DNA of 64,000 nucleotides, from positions 622,001 through 686,000 of the forward strand of contig JAQFVV010012419.1 in NCBI GenBank assembly GCA_028023455.1. The letters run 5' to 3'. The notes under the pieces were generated by a model, which saw only the letters and a list, made by a program, of their open reading frames with translations, was not told the DNA's origin and made no database searches. The position numbers and the translations under genes were made by a program. The stretch is from Epiperipatus broadwayi. Its lineage: Eukaryota; Onychophora; Udeonychophora; Euonychophora; Peripatidae. This document shows positions 12,491-24,616 of the stretch, piece by piece. Position 1 is the first letter of the stretch. Every line of letters starts with the position of its first letter.

Positions 12491-13744
12491 ATTGTTTTAG
12501 TCCTTTTGAATTTATAATTTTATTTCATTACAGATTAGTTTTTACTTCTGGTTTTTTCAAATTCCCCATTAAAACTAAACTAACTTCCAGGATATATTAT
12601 CACAAGTTGAATTTATCCATGATTTTTTGACTTAGCTTCAAGTTTACAATTAATGCTTATAATATTAATTTCCAAATTAACACAAATTTATTGGGCAACA
12701 ATTAATTTTGTCATTTAATAATATAATAATTTTCAGGTTAGTAGAGGCTAAATTTATCATTTTTTAATATAATAATTTACCATCAGGTCAACATAGAATG
12801 ATACAGTCATGATTTTGGATGCTTATTGCAGGTTTCTCTCAGGAATATTCTTGTTTTACATATTACTTCTAGTAAACTGACTACTTGGTGAGGTTTGGTG
12901 GTGTTCAGCTTCTAGCTAAAACATTGCATGTCTTTTTCCAAATCCATTTTAAGAAATATTTTAAAAACTAATAGTGATATTAATATTACTTCAAAATAAA
13001 AACTTAATTTCTCACTGATCTTTTCATAGTTATCTGCTACTGCTCTTCTTTCTGAAACAATCAAAAATAATTTGCTGATTAGACTAGATCTAATACTTTA
13101 TTTTGTTCCATATCTTATTTTTTGAAACAATCTTACACCCATCCAATCACAGGTTATTTTTAGACATAATAGCAGTAAACTCTGACCAATTGAATTTACT
13201 TTCATAAAAAGGTTGTTTTCTTTCTTTTTCCTTAATTTAAAATTCCAATCCTACTTTCATTACTGCTTTTCTTAGTTATTTATCAAAAAACAGCATATTT
13301 CTTTTATTATATTTTGACTTGAAAAATTGTCTATTTTAAAGAGATAAAGGAAAAGCAACTTTAATTAATTAACCAGTACTTTTTAATAAAAATTTTAAAA
13401 CTATTTTTTTTCTTTTAAAAACTAAATAACATTTTACTTATTTATTTCCTGTATTACTTTTTTTTTTTTTAGAAAAATTAAAACAATAAATTATTGAAGG
13501 GAGAGAATAAACATTGTTTATTTTATTATTTTTCTACTTTTGTCTCTCAACTATTTTTAACAAACAATAACAGTTCATATTATTATTTAAAATAAGTTTG
13601 GAATTTTATATTAACATTTAAGGAACTGTTATGATAAAAACATGAAAAAAAAAAAACAATTATTGTCATTACTCCAATATAAATGTATTTCTTTTTATAA
13701 GCTTGTACTATCAACATGGCCAGTATTGACCATTATCTAAAATA
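12491..13744. other. AT-rich DNA, no gene recognised
   Basis: Very AT-rich with poly-T and poly-A runs (for example 13458-13472). It might hold the far part of the gypsy copy whose RT lies at 20640-21340, but no RNase H or integrase motif could be read. Confidence 0.35.
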
Positions 13745-14160
13745 TTACAGTTCTTTATTTTATTCTGCTAACATTTCTTCACCATTTCACTATAATGCTT
13801 TAATTATTTTACACCTCTTATCATGTGTAGGTTTTGCAAGCACCATACTGCTCAATTAACACTAAGCACTAAACCACTCTTTGACTCTGTATGTTTTTAA
13901 TGTTCTGCTAACAATTTTGATAGCTCTGCTAATTTGTATAAATAGTTTATTATTGTTCCTAAGCAAATATACATATCCAGGTAAAATTTATAACCTACAT
14001 AATTTTACTTATTAGCCATTTTCATAATTTCTAGAATGACTACAAATGTCTTTTGTTTTTATTAGTTATACACACTCACATATGTAGCTTTAAATAATTA
14101 TTAAACAAATCGGTCAACATACAACTCCACTTTTACACTCTTGTTTTGATTTCATTTATT
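13745..14160 (-). mobile_element. Probable 3' LTR of a nested gypsy element
   Basis: This segment is a diverged direct copy of 20205-20610. Shared blocks in the same order are ATTTCACTATAATGCTTTA, AGCACTAAAC, GACTATGTATGT-like, and ACATAATTTTACTTATTAG. The two copies bracket gag-pol remnants that read on the - strand, as LTRs should. The exact termini and a target duplication could not be defined. Confidence 0.55.
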
Positions 14161-14169
14161 TACAAGAAA

Positions 14170-14488
14170 TAATCCTGTAATATTTTAGGCATACGTCTGT
14201 TAGTAACCTAATTATAATTTTCAGTGTCCACTTTTTTACTTCTTACTTTTTAATTTTCTCTAAAATCAATACTTGTATAGGTATTCTCATTTGGTGCTGG
14301 GGTTTTCCTTATTACTAAGCATAGTGTGAAGGGTTGATAAAACATTGCTTTTATCAGTACTTCATGTACTCCATTCTATTTAGAGTGCATTTAAAATCCT
14401 TGAACAGCCTTTTCTCCCAATCCTTTTGATTATAGGTGATATGGAAGTGTTTAAATATGCCATATTCAGTTCTCAGTGAGACAATTCT
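14170..14488 (-). pseudogene. Gypsy integrase, second part of the catalytic core
   Basis: On the - strand the translation gives TLPYHL, SKGLGEKAVQGF and then TPAPNENTYT, matching the PYHPxSNGxAERAVQ region of gypsy integrases and what follows it. The first half of the core is at 15723-16107. The 1.2 kb between them is the inserted repeat described next. Stops make it inactive. Confidence 0.65.
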
Positions 14489-14507
14489 TTAATTACACTG
14501 AATTAAA

Positions 14508-15703
14508 ACAGGCAAAACTCTCTATACATATTGCCACTCATGCAAGCTGAGTAATCAATGGATGCCAGAAGGCTTGTGCATGAAATCCCCATCTAGTGCC
14601 TACTCATCCAATATCCCTAGACTAGTTTCTGGCATGTAGCCTTCATTAGTGAGGAGCTTTGGATCTGAGAGCACTGCACCTAGACCTTAAGATCTAATGC
14701 AACCCTCCAGTAGCCACCTTTTATCTCTACTTAACTACAAAACTATGAAACTTAAATTGAAAAATATATTTTCAATCCATGCTCATCAGCTTATACAGTC
14801 ATATAGGTCTGAACTCAGTTCAGTACCTATACATTTTGATGTCTTTGGTTCTTCAATAACCATAGCCACCACTATCCTACTAGGCAGGATTAGTTTTAAG
14901 CCAATAAACATCACATGATCACCATTTCTTATGCTTGCTCTTAACTGATATTAAAACAGGTAAAACTCTCTATATTCTCTATACATACTGAGCTTGAATT
15001 GAAAATATTATAGTGTTTTCAATTTAAGTCTCATAGTTTTATAGTTAAGTAGAGATAAACAGGTGGCTGCTGAAGGGTGGCCCTAGATCCTAATATCTAG
15101 GTGCAGTGCTCTCAGATCCAAGGCTCCTCACTAACAAAGGCCACAAGCCAAAAACTAGTTTGGGATCAATATTGGGTGAGTAGGCACTACATGGGGATTT
15201 TATGCACAAGTTTTCTGGCATTGCACTGAGTGGCAATATATAGAGTTTTGTCTGTTTTAATAACAGTTAAGAGCAAGCATATGAAATGGTGATCATGTGA
15301 TGTTTATGGTGGCTATGGTTATTAAAGAATCAAAAATGCCAAAATGTATAGATGTTGAACTGAATTGAGACCTATATGATTATATAAGCTGATGAGTTTG
15401 GATTGAAAATATTATAGTGTTTTCAAGTTAATTCTCATAGTTTTGTAGTTAAGTCGAGATAAAAGGTGGCTGTTGGAGGGTTGCATTAGATCCTAAGATC
15501 TAGATGCAGTGCTCTCAGATCCAAGGCTCCTCACTGACAATATTGGATGAGTAGGCACTAGATGGAGATTTTATGCACAAGCCTTCTGGCATTCATTGAT
15601 TACTCAGTTTGTACTGAGTGGCAATATGTATAGGTAAGTTTTGACTGTTTTAATAACAGTTAACAACAAGCATAAATATGGTGATCATGTGTTGTTTATT
15701 GGC
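14508..15703. mobile_element. Inserted palindromic/tandem repeat (family R) with 19-bp target duplication
   Basis: The block splits a gypsy integrase and is flanked by TTAATTACACTGAAYTAAA at 14489-14507 and 15704-15722 (one C/T difference). It holds an R unit in one orientation (14508-14980) followed by about one and two-thirds units in the opposite orientation (14990-15703), with a unit length near 425 bp. Landmarks are ACTAGTTTCTGGC/GCCAAAAACTAGT, TGCAGTGCTCTCAGATCCAAGGCTC and GGTGATCATGTG. There is no coding capacity, LTR or short TIR. A duplication this long suggests target-primed reverse transcription rather than cut-and-paste. Related copies lie at 12355-12490, 24215-24565 and 32758-33430. 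Confidence 0.75.
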
Positions 15704-15722
15704 TTAATTACACTGAACTAAA

Positions 15723-16107
15723 TTTGGTATCATTGTCAGTAGCTATAAATTCAGGATACCCTTATGTTGCAAAATGTTTGTTTAATACTTTCATCACATT
15801 TTCTGCTTTAATATTTTTACTATTCAGTATTCTATCTATTTGGAATATAAAGAATAACTACAAAAAATATGTATTTATAAAAACCCTGAATGTAATCTTT
15901 ATGAATCCACTACCATGCTTTTGTACCTTCAAACCAAGAATGAAAATCTTTAGTATGAAACATTACTGTTTCTTGACAAACAAGACATTTCTTTACTATT
16001 TCTTCTATGTCACTATTTGTTTTTAACCACCAAACATGAATAAACTAGATCTTTCATCATACTATTATAGGGTGCCTTTTATTTAGCAAGTGTAGCACAT
16101 GTTATAT
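15723..16107 (-). pseudogene. Gypsy integrase, zinc finger and first part of the core
   Basis: The - strand gives HVWWLKTNSDIEEIVKKC and CLVCQ, the end of the HHCC zinc finger, then HSWF.GTKAW and near 15730 ATDNDTKFSSV, the catalytic DNGTxF region. Before the finger, LHLLNKRHP is followed at 17481 by further gypsy sequence beyond the inserted LINE. Together with 14170-14488 this makes one integrase interrupted twice by insertions and several times by stops. Confidence 0.7.
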
Positions 16108-17082
16108 CATCATCATCATCAACCATTATCAATCCACTGCAGGATGAAGGTCTCTCCAAGTTCTACCAATCTTTTCTGATCTTTAGCTTCTCTTCTCCAC
16201 ATCACGCCTGCACACTTTCTTATTCATCCATCCATCTCACATGTGGTATCTTTCTGGGTCTTTTACAATCTCTTGGAATCCAGTTTAAAATTTCAATTGT
16301 CCATCTATTATCATCTCTTCTAGCAATATGTCCAGTCCACTTCCACTTCAGTCTGTTAATTTTTTCAATGAGGTCAGTAACACATGTGTGTTCTCTTACC
16401 CATACATTGTGTTTTCGATCTTTTCTTGTTACTCCAACATGCATTTCTCCATACTACTTTGAGTGTTTAAAGTCTCTGTATTGCTCTTCTATTAAGTGTC
16501 CAAGTCTCAGATCCATAAGTAAGAACTGGCAAAACACATTTATTAAAAACCTCCCTTTTCAAACACATAGGCATATTTCCTTTGAGCATCAAGTTATTTC
16601 TACCAAAAGCATTCCAACCAAGTTTAATTCTATGATTAATTTCATCCATTATGTTTCCATCTGTATTAATAATCTAACCAAGGTATTTATAACTGTTAAC
16701 TTCTTCTAATTCATCATAATCAATCTTTATTTTCATATTTTGAGAAAATCTATTAAACATTACTTTAGTCTTTTTAACATTTATCTTTAGTCCTACATTC
16801 CTACTTTCATCTGATAACTCCTTCAACATTTCCTGTATCTCTAAAGCATTATTTGCAAAAAACTACATCATCTGAAAAATCTAAATGACTTAAATAATCT
16901 CCATTTACTTTCACTCCTTTAGCTTCCCATTTTAATCCACAAAATATTTCTTGCAGCACTCCTATAAAAAGTTTTGGAGATATGGAGTCACCCTATCTTA
17001 CACCTGTCTCAATGTTGACTTTCCTACTATCCTTGTGTAATCTAATTGTTGCTGTTGCATTTTTATAAATATTCTTTAAAAT
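16108..17082 (-). pseudogene. RTE-type LINE, 3' part of RT and tail
   Basis: Reading the - strand from 17082: ATATIRLHKDS, then a VR.GDSISPKLF block, HLDFSDDVVF (motif C region), GLKINVKKTKVMFN, LPVLTYGSETWTL (16649-16467) and LKWKWTGHIARRDDNRWT (16444-16220). This is the usual end of RTE/BovB-like 'endonuclease-reverse transcriptase' ORFs. The element ends in (ATC)n at 16108-16120, a typical RTE 3' end. A perfect 11-bp duplication, ACATGTTATAT, flanks the whole insertion (16097-16107 and 17470-17480). Frameshifts and stops make it inactive. Confidence 0.8.
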
Positions 17083-17469
17083 ATGACAATATCCTGGATC
17101 TATAACTTGATGTTCCAAATCAAATGTCTAAATGATAAAGATGTACCAGATGATTGGATGAATGCAGTGTTAATATTAATATTTAAAAAAGGTGATAAAG
17201 AAGATATTAAAAATTGCAGACCTATCAGTCTTTTATCAGTTTTATATAAAATTTTTACCAAGATAATTACAACTCATCTACAGAGAACACTGGACTTCCA
17301 CCAACCAAGAGAACAAACTGGATTTAAAAGTGGTTTTAGTACAGTATATCATATCCAGGTATTAAGAGAAGTTATAGAAAGGACAAATGAATACGAGTTG
17401 CCATTATGCTTAGGATTTGTAGATTATGAAAAGGCATTTGATTCTAAAAACATTTCTTCAGTGATTAAA
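17083..17469 (+). pseudogene. RTE-type LINE, inverted 5' part (RT fingers and palm motif A)
   Basis: This open frame runs opposite to the rest of the same LINE. It reads IFKKGDKEDIKNCRPISLLS, then REQTGFKSGFST, and FVDYEKAFDS (motif A), the part of RTE RT immediately N-terminal to the block encoded on the - strand from 17082. The two parts together cover consecutive, non-overlapping pieces of one RT. The flanking duplication lies outside both, so this is one insertion with an inverted 5' end, as produced by twin priming. Confidence 0.8.
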
Positions 17470-17480
17470 ACATGTTATAT

Positions 17481-18190
17481 ACTTGTAATTAATACTCAGT
17501 CTGTCATAAGAATACATTCTTGGCGTATAGATACACTTTCCTGATTATTGAAAATTTGTGACACTATATAGTTTTGTCACTTTTGGACCATCCTTGTTTA
17601 ATATAATTTTTACCTATTAGCCAGCATCATTTCTTTTACATTTGGTTATAATATAACTGCTAACTACTGTAGATTGCATAACATCTAATACAGTGACTTC
17701 TAAATATACAACTTGCACATGTTTATACCTGGAGTTGTACAAAGCACATTTACATGGTTTATCTGCATTCCAGGCTTGTATAATATTTTAAAGACATACA
17801 ATCTAAATATATTAATGCATCTCAGCATACATTGACTAGCATGATTTGAAGTTTTTTATCTTTTCAAATATCCTAATAAAGATGTAAGATCTGTATAAAT
17901 CTTTTAAGTGATTGCCCATATAAGGATTGGTAACATTTCTTAATTGTTATTACTATTGCAAGAACGTTCTTGTTTAATTAGCTAAAATTTTGTCAGTCAT
18001 TGAATGTGTTCTGAAAGCATATGCAATAGGGCCTTCACTTTTTTATACTTTATGTAAAAATCACAGCATGTATATCAAAGTCTGAGGTATCTGTTGTAAT
18101 CACCGCTCTTTGTTGTTCACAGTAACACACTAATACTTTATCATATGCCACAAAGTCCTTGACTTTTCTAAAAGTATCAAACTGTTCAAC
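17481..18190 (-). pseudogene. Gypsy RNase H and pre-integrase region
   Basis: Around 18150-17990 the - strand reads TTDTSDFDIHAVIF, the DASxxGIGAVL motif of gypsy RNase H. Around 17620-17560 it reads YIKQGWSKSDK and then IIRKVYLYAKNVF, the linker before the integrase finger. It continues directly into 16107 once the LINE is taken out. Several stops; inactive. Confidence 0.65.
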
Positions 18191-18850
18191 TCCCCATTTT
18201 TTATGTCATGAAATCTTTAAATAGTTCATAAAGTTATATGACATTTGTTTTTCAGAAAACTTTCAAAGAAGTTCAGTAAATCCCATAATGCTGTGACTTC
18301 CTCTGGAATGAATATTTGTCTTAATCTGTTATAATGAGTTCCAGAAATTTACTTTCTTTTGCTAACCAAATGCCTTTAGAGGCATTGAGCATAGCTTTAA
18401 TTTTGTTTAACTTTCCACAGCTAGCATTTACCCATTCATTCAACTGCATTTCACTTTCAGCAACTATCAAGATATTTTCAAGATGTAGGATACCTTCAGC
18501 TTTTTTTTTTAAATTTCCTCTTTAGCTTGGACAATATTAGGTGCTATTGTAATTTTCTGTTATAACTTATTACATTAAAATATGTCCATATGCTTATTTA
18601 TATCAAGCAACTTTGGCTGTCCTGGCAGTGTCAGGTATTTAGTAAAATGCTGACTGCAAATATAATTTAGAAAGCTTTCTCTAACTTCTTACAGGATATG
18701 ATTCTTAATCACAATATATTCTTATATTGCCATCCACTTTAAGCTTAAGAGTAAATAGAACTTTCCTAAGTCTGCAGATAACTTGCTGTACAATATGTAT
18801 TAATTCTATTTTTACTCTTTTCATATTTAGGCCTGTTAGGCTAGATTTAG
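18190..18850 (-). pseudogene. Gypsy reverse transcriptase remnant
   Basis: The - strand shows KVDGNIRIYCD (RICGDY region), QHFTKYLTLPGQPKLLDI, then LENILIVAESEMQLNE in place of YLDDILIxxxSxxEH, and the connection region. The order and wording match the + strand remnant at 9310-12110 (QHFTK and LDNILIV there), so both come from one family. Inactive. Confidence 0.65.
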
Positions 18851-20204
18851 ATAGCTGAAATTTTTATAACATTTATGCAGATTCCTAAAGGCTTAAACTA
18901 GTTATATCCTAGTATAAAATTAATATTTTTTGTTACTACATATAGTGGTAATTTTTAAGTACCTATTTACTTTTTCCATCAATAATACTATTCTTCTGAT
19001 AATTGGATTTTTTATTTACTTTCATACCTAATACTTATTTAGTTTTTTTAGTGTTTTATTAAAATGAGAGATATACCTGTCCATTATCTATTTACATTTT
19101 TGTGATTGATTACAAATTTTGACATTTACAAGATTTGACCTATCCTCACATTTTTTTAATATTCTTAACATTTATGACTACTCTGCCATTTAATATACTA
19201 TTTTCTGGTAAATGCGTTTTAATAATTTGTTGTTTGTTTGTACCAATCTTTGACAAATGAACTGTCTATTCACAGTTTTGACACTGATGTCTCAAATTTA
19301 TGCATTTTTATGTGTTCCCTTTTCCCACAGCAACAGTAAATTCTGGGCTCCTGTTGACAATATTCTTCTTTATCACCTCTGCCTTCATTTTGTTTACATG
19401 TGTGATTAGCATTACTTCATTTGCCATATATTTAAATTCTAGCATGTTTTACAACAGCTTCATATGCTATTCCTCATTCAATAGCAACATTATACTTTGA
19501 TGTAGGCTCACTTAGCAATATATGAATATGATTATCATTTGAATATCCAATAACAGCTGATCCAACAGCGTAACTTCTAAGTAGTTTTTTGAGTCACATT
19601 TTTTTGACAGTTCTCATACTGCTATATGACACTTCCATATATTTTCACTTGATGTCTGCATTTTATTTTATATTTAAAGATGCACTATATATTTCAAAGA
19701 TGTAGATTTGAAATATAAATTTATTTTTTGCAGCAATTTCTTATAAGGGATATTTTAGGCATTTTCAGGTCACTTAGATAATTTGCAAGTTGCAGCACAT
19801 TCTTACATCTATAGTAGGGTAAACTAATTTTATCTTACCTGTAATATTATTAATTATCATGTATTTTTAACATGGCTGCCATTATCTGTTATTTGTATCC
19901 AATGATGTTATCAACCTACTTTCCATTGTAATGTTGTGTATTCACATGAGTAATACTAGTTCTTAAAACTGCACCAATTGACATGTACAGGACCAGACTA
20001 ATCTAAAATCATTAATTATTTTTAAAATAATACACAAGAGTTTAAGAACTTAATGAGTTTATGATTCCGAATATATGTAATATTAGTAATTACTTAGTTT
20101 TCAACTAGCAACATGCTGGTTGAAATTTATAGATTAATCAGTCTATATTATGCACACTCATCTCTTTTTAGATTTGCACTCTAATGCTGCATATCTATAC
20201 AACA
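18850..20204 (-). pseudogene. Gypsy gag and protease remnants
   Basis: Near 19340-19280 the - strand gives CCCGKREHIKMHKF, a decayed CCHC zinc knuckle. Just before it (19560-19490) is SYAVGSAVIG.SNDNHIHILLSEP, like the capsid C-terminal region of K02A2.6-type gag. Near 18950-18890 VVTKKNINFILGYN..KPLGI marks the end of the protease. The active-site DSG/DTG could not be read. The stretch 19700-20204 shows no clear motif. Confidence 0.5.
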
Positions 20205-20610
20205 GTTCCTTATTTCTCTTTGTTACCTCTTCTTCATTAACATTTCACTATAATGCTTTATTAAGATATTTTACTGCTTATGTATTGCATGTTTCATAAG
20301 CACCTGTATGCTTGTATGACACAGAGCACTAAACTGCTTGCTGACTCTCTCTGACTATGTATGTCATTAAATTTCTGCTATTGCCCATTACTTTACATAA
20401 ATGGTTTGTTATTATTTTTATGCAAATTAGAATACCCAGATCAAATTGGTAACTTACATAATTTTACTTATTAGGCATTTTCATTATTTATAGAGTGACT
20501 ACAAATATTTTTTTTGCATTAACTAATTATGCACACAAACATGTTGGTTTATTTATTATACTAATCAGACAACACACAGCAGTTTTTATCCTTTATATCT
20601 ACATGTGTTT
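20205..20610 (-). mobile_element. Probable 5' LTR of the nested gypsy element
   Basis: It is the partner of 13745-14160: the same ordered blocks, perhaps 75-80% identical, in direct orientation, on the gag side of the element. The divergence fits the age suggested by the broken ORFs. Boundaries are approximate. Confidence 0.55.
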
Positions 20611-20639
20611 TTTATTGGGAAAACATTCAAAATGTTGAA

Positions 20640-21340
20640 TAAGGCCAAGAAAAGATTGTAATTCATCAACTTCAGACTTGTTTATGCATTTTTTTAGCTT
20701 GTACCTTCTGAGACTTTAGCTTTTTATCACAACTGAATATTATGTTTCCTAGCAATTTAATTTGTAAGATTCCAAATAGATTTTTTCTTATTAATGTAGA
20801 GTCTAAATTTTCAGACTTCTTATAAACTTTATAGACTTTGCTCTGAAAATCTTTCTCTGAATTGGTAATCATTTTCTATCATTGAATAATTGGTCTATGT
20901 TTGAATTATGTAATGAAAATCCTGAATGGCAACTGAATTGCTTTTGAACAGACTAAAAGATGTGGTCTAAATTAAAATCTTTTCTGTCACAAGTATTGGG
21001 TGGAAAGCAGCACTGAAATCTAAACTTTTCAAGCATAATCCAAACTTCATATATATTTTATAGTTGATAATTATGTTAATTTACTGCTGGGTTTAGTGTT
21101 ATATAATAATCAGCACAGATGCATAGATTTTCATGTGATTTAGCAATAATTCCTATTAGTGTATCCCATTATGAATTTTCAATTGGGGTTTGTGCTTCTT
21201 TATTTTTTAATTTTTCACATATTCTGGACAGTGTTGCTCATTGTGCACATACTATCTTCTGCGATCTACACAGTATGGATTTTTCATTACCTTCAATTGT
21301 ATTTCAATTGATTTCATTATTATTTCCCCTAGTTTATTTT
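20640..21340 (-). pseudogene. Second gypsy RT fragment next to the nested element
   Basis: From about 21300 downwards the - strand gives CEKLKNKEAQTPIEN, IGIIAKSHENLCICADYYITLNP (the RT region before motif A), and near 20660 EVDELQSFLGLIQHFECFP (connection region). It repeats domains already present at 18190-18850, so it is a different copy. The neighbouring element may have inserted into it, but its other half was not found. Confidence 0.6.
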
Positions 21341-24214
21341 TGAATAATGAAATAAATGTATTATATTTGTATTTTTTGATCATGGTTTCTTCCACAATCA
21401 TTATTTTAGTACATATAGCCATAAAGTAACTTCTTACAATTATTGCATTAATTTAGACCTAAATACTATATTGTACTGGTAATAATTCTTCTCTTGATTA
21501 TTCTTGTAGTAAATACTTCAGTAGTTTGAGCCTAAAATCATGATATATGCAACATATATAAGATCTTCTATGTTCAATAAGCATAAATACATAATTGTAA
21601 ATGTTAGAATATCATCTATGAATTTACAAATCATTGTTTAAATTCTATATCATTAAATTTAATCACAGAGATGATAGTGGTTTAATGATCACAACCCCTC
21701 TAAAATATTTTGTTTTTGGTTTCTATTAGAAAAACAGATATCTGTAAATCTTATAAATCATGGCTTAAATCTATATATTATTAAATTCAACTTCAGGTAT
21801 GATGATGGTGGTTTTAATATCACAATCACTCTGCAGTATTTTATTTGTTTTCAGTTTCTATTAGAAGAAACTCCCAAGTGCCAAACTTCCTCAAAAGAGA
21901 ATGTTTACTTAGAATTATGTAAGATAAAGATCATCATCATTTACAAATCATTACTATAACATCCCAGCACATCTCTCTTTAGTTCTCAGAGTTGTGAATA
22001 TGTTTTACAGCTAGTATGTGTTGAAATTATAATATTCAAACTTATAAAAAAAAAAAACTGGATTAATAAAACAATATAACTATTTATTAAGAAAACAAAA
22101 CAGATGGAGTTTGGTTGCAGCTTTATGATAATAATTCCAAAAGTAAATGTTAATTCGAGCCTATAGTAATTAGTATAATTTTAATTTATAGTTCATATAT
22201 TTTATTTGTTTTCTACTTAATACTTTTACATATAGATGTAAAATCAAGCACACATCACTTAATCTCTTTTGAACAAGCAGTTCACTTATTTTGTTTTATC
22301 TAGAGGTTCCATATATATATGAAGTGAAATATAACGCCAGATTCAATATATTTACAGTTTGAGTCTGTATTTGTAATTCAAATGTAAACATACGGGCTAA
22401 TAAATCACAATAATGAATTTCTTTCAATAATTGTAAGTTTAAAGTCTCTCCTTAATATTTTACCAGTAAAATCAAATATTTAACATCTTACATCCTGGGT
22501 TTCTGATATCAGTATTTTTCTCTATAATTACCATCGGCCATAAATTTTCTTAAAGCATATATTTCTTCTCTTCACACACTGGAGATGTCTTTAGCAATTT
22601 GGCTATATAATTTGGTTCTTTCCATTTACTGTCTGATTATAAAAAGTAGAGATAAAAATTCATAGACTGCATAATTTTTTACTCAATTGGGCTGCATACT
22701 CATGGTCTTCTAACTGACATGCTTCTTGTTCTTTCTAACCTATCATGTCAAAAGATTTACCACTATAACAAAATATTCTTATAGCTTATAAGATAGGCAT
22801 GACAATTTTAATTTGTGGTAAGGCAAAACTCTTCTATTCATGGCTCACTTCCACACTGCTTCTACGTATAACTTGTAGTTTAGATTCCATCAATCATCAC
22901 TGAAACAAAGTAGATCTATGAATAAATAACTGCTTACTGTCTGAATCATTAGCGATTTCCTGTGCCATAATGTAAAATATACTATCATATCAGACTCTAG
23001 AGAAAAATCTTCAACTGTATTCTTTGACAAAAGAAAGAAATAGCTGTTTGCTTTATTTTCTTCATCTACTATGTATTACAAGTTATATTCTTTGCCAGCT
23101 TTTATTATTTTACTTATTATTAATAAAATATTGTTAATTTGTAATTGTTTTTCCTGGATTTAAACTCATCCTTTTATTTTTTATCAAAATTGAAATTTTA
23201 TTTATAACATAATTCAAAATAGGTAAGACTAAAAAGATCTCAAAAATGACATTTAATTCATGAACTGCATATTTTCTCTTTCTTTACCATATATGTGTAG
23301 GTACTCCCACATATTATTCTTTAAATCTGATTATGTAGTGTTTATACTCTTGATACTAGGGTTATAATATAATGGCAGCTGGGCAATTTTACTATTCATA
23401 TGCACCAGTAGAGTACATTTTCTAGCTATCTCAATTTGTTTTCTGTTCATGTCTTCTGCTATAAGTTTGTTGTCTCTAATTTATTAAAGATACTACTGTT
23501 GATTTCCATGAAAGCTTATGGGTCAAGTATTTTAATTGATATCATTATTTGATCATGATTCTGATAACTCTACTTGTTATCCTTTCTATTATTTTTACAA
23601 ACCTTCACCAGGTGTTCTCCTATTCCATGTCATTTTTTGACTTTTCATTCACAGATTTTAGTTATGTATCAAATCTTTTCACAAAAGTAATATTTGATTG
23701 CTTTATTTTTATTACTTCATTTGTTTTAAGAAAATTTATTTGATGAGATTCAGCTATTGTTCCACTCTCAGATGGTTTTGATTACACAAGCCTTGTTTCA
23801 TGGGCAAAACACAATTTGATTGCTGTTTTGATTGTAAGATCAGTGATTGTCAAGAACTGTTTTCGAGTCTTCTATCCAATATAACTCACAAAAAATGTGC
23901 TTCCTTTAAATAACTATATGAACACAGACTTTTCCACATTTTTTGCCCTAAATTAAATTACATTTTTTGATGGTGATTCTAAAAATGACCACATATTTAG
24001 TCACTCAAGTAATAATGCCATTCAACATTGAATATTTTAATTCTTCAACTTTTTAAGGATTACTGTTTAAATTATGTCATGCTTTGTAAATATATAATAA
24101 GGTGGCAATTTTTATTTCATTTTGAATATTGTTTAGTAAAAGATATTTTTATATCACTAAATATTTGAGATAGTAATTAGTCTGAAGATATTAGATGAGT
24201 ATGCACTAAATTTT
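21341..24214. other. AT-rich DNA; one local tandem duplication
   Basis: No gene was recognised. At about 21625-21735 and 21755-21870 a block of roughly 115 bp is duplicated in tandem (AAATCATTGTTTAAATTC / AAATCATGGCTTAAATC starts; TTTCTATTAGAA ends). The remainder may hold decayed transposon sequence. Confidence 0.4.
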
Positions 24215-24565
24215 GATTAACAAATGTTCTAGTATCCATTGATTATTATGGCTTGTAATAGGTGGCCTGTCTTTATGGAGAGAGTTGCTATTGCTTTACC
24301 AGATTGTGTGAGCATAAGAAATGGGAGTCTTGTGATGCTTTAGTGGTTTAATACCACTCTTGATCAGATAATTTGGTGACTATAATAATTAAAAAACTAA
24401 AGACACTAAAATGTAAAAGTACTGAATAGGTTCAAATCTATATGAATATTCAAGCCAATTAACTTGGATTGAAAACATCATTGTTCTTTCATTTGGGATT
24501 ATAGCTTTATAGTTAACTAAAAAAATAAAAAGGGATTGCTGGAGGATTGCATTCAATAAAAAGAC
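24215..24565 (+). repeat. Left part of a family R copy
   Basis: It matches the R unit in the orientation of 14990-15703: CCATTGATTATTATGG, AGCATAAGAAATGGGAG, TTGGATTGAAAACATCATTG, GGGATTGCTGGAGGATTGCATTC. The copy breaks off at a (TA)n tract and resumes at 32758, so the Penelope pair in between was inserted into it. Confidence 0.65.
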
Positions 24566-24616
24566 CTATATATATATATGTCATATTATTATTACTATTT
24601 GCGGGATATTCCGTGT

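Noticed and set aside
15389-15440. CTGATGAG...GAAAA in family R as a hammerhead ribozyme
   Set aside because: The boxes occur (also inverted at 14783-14789), but the nine bases between them cannot form stem II and no stem I partner follows a cleavage triplet.
17083-17544. Independent RT gene on the + strand
   Set aside because: It is the inverted 5' piece of the LINE that continues on the - strand, inside the same target duplication.
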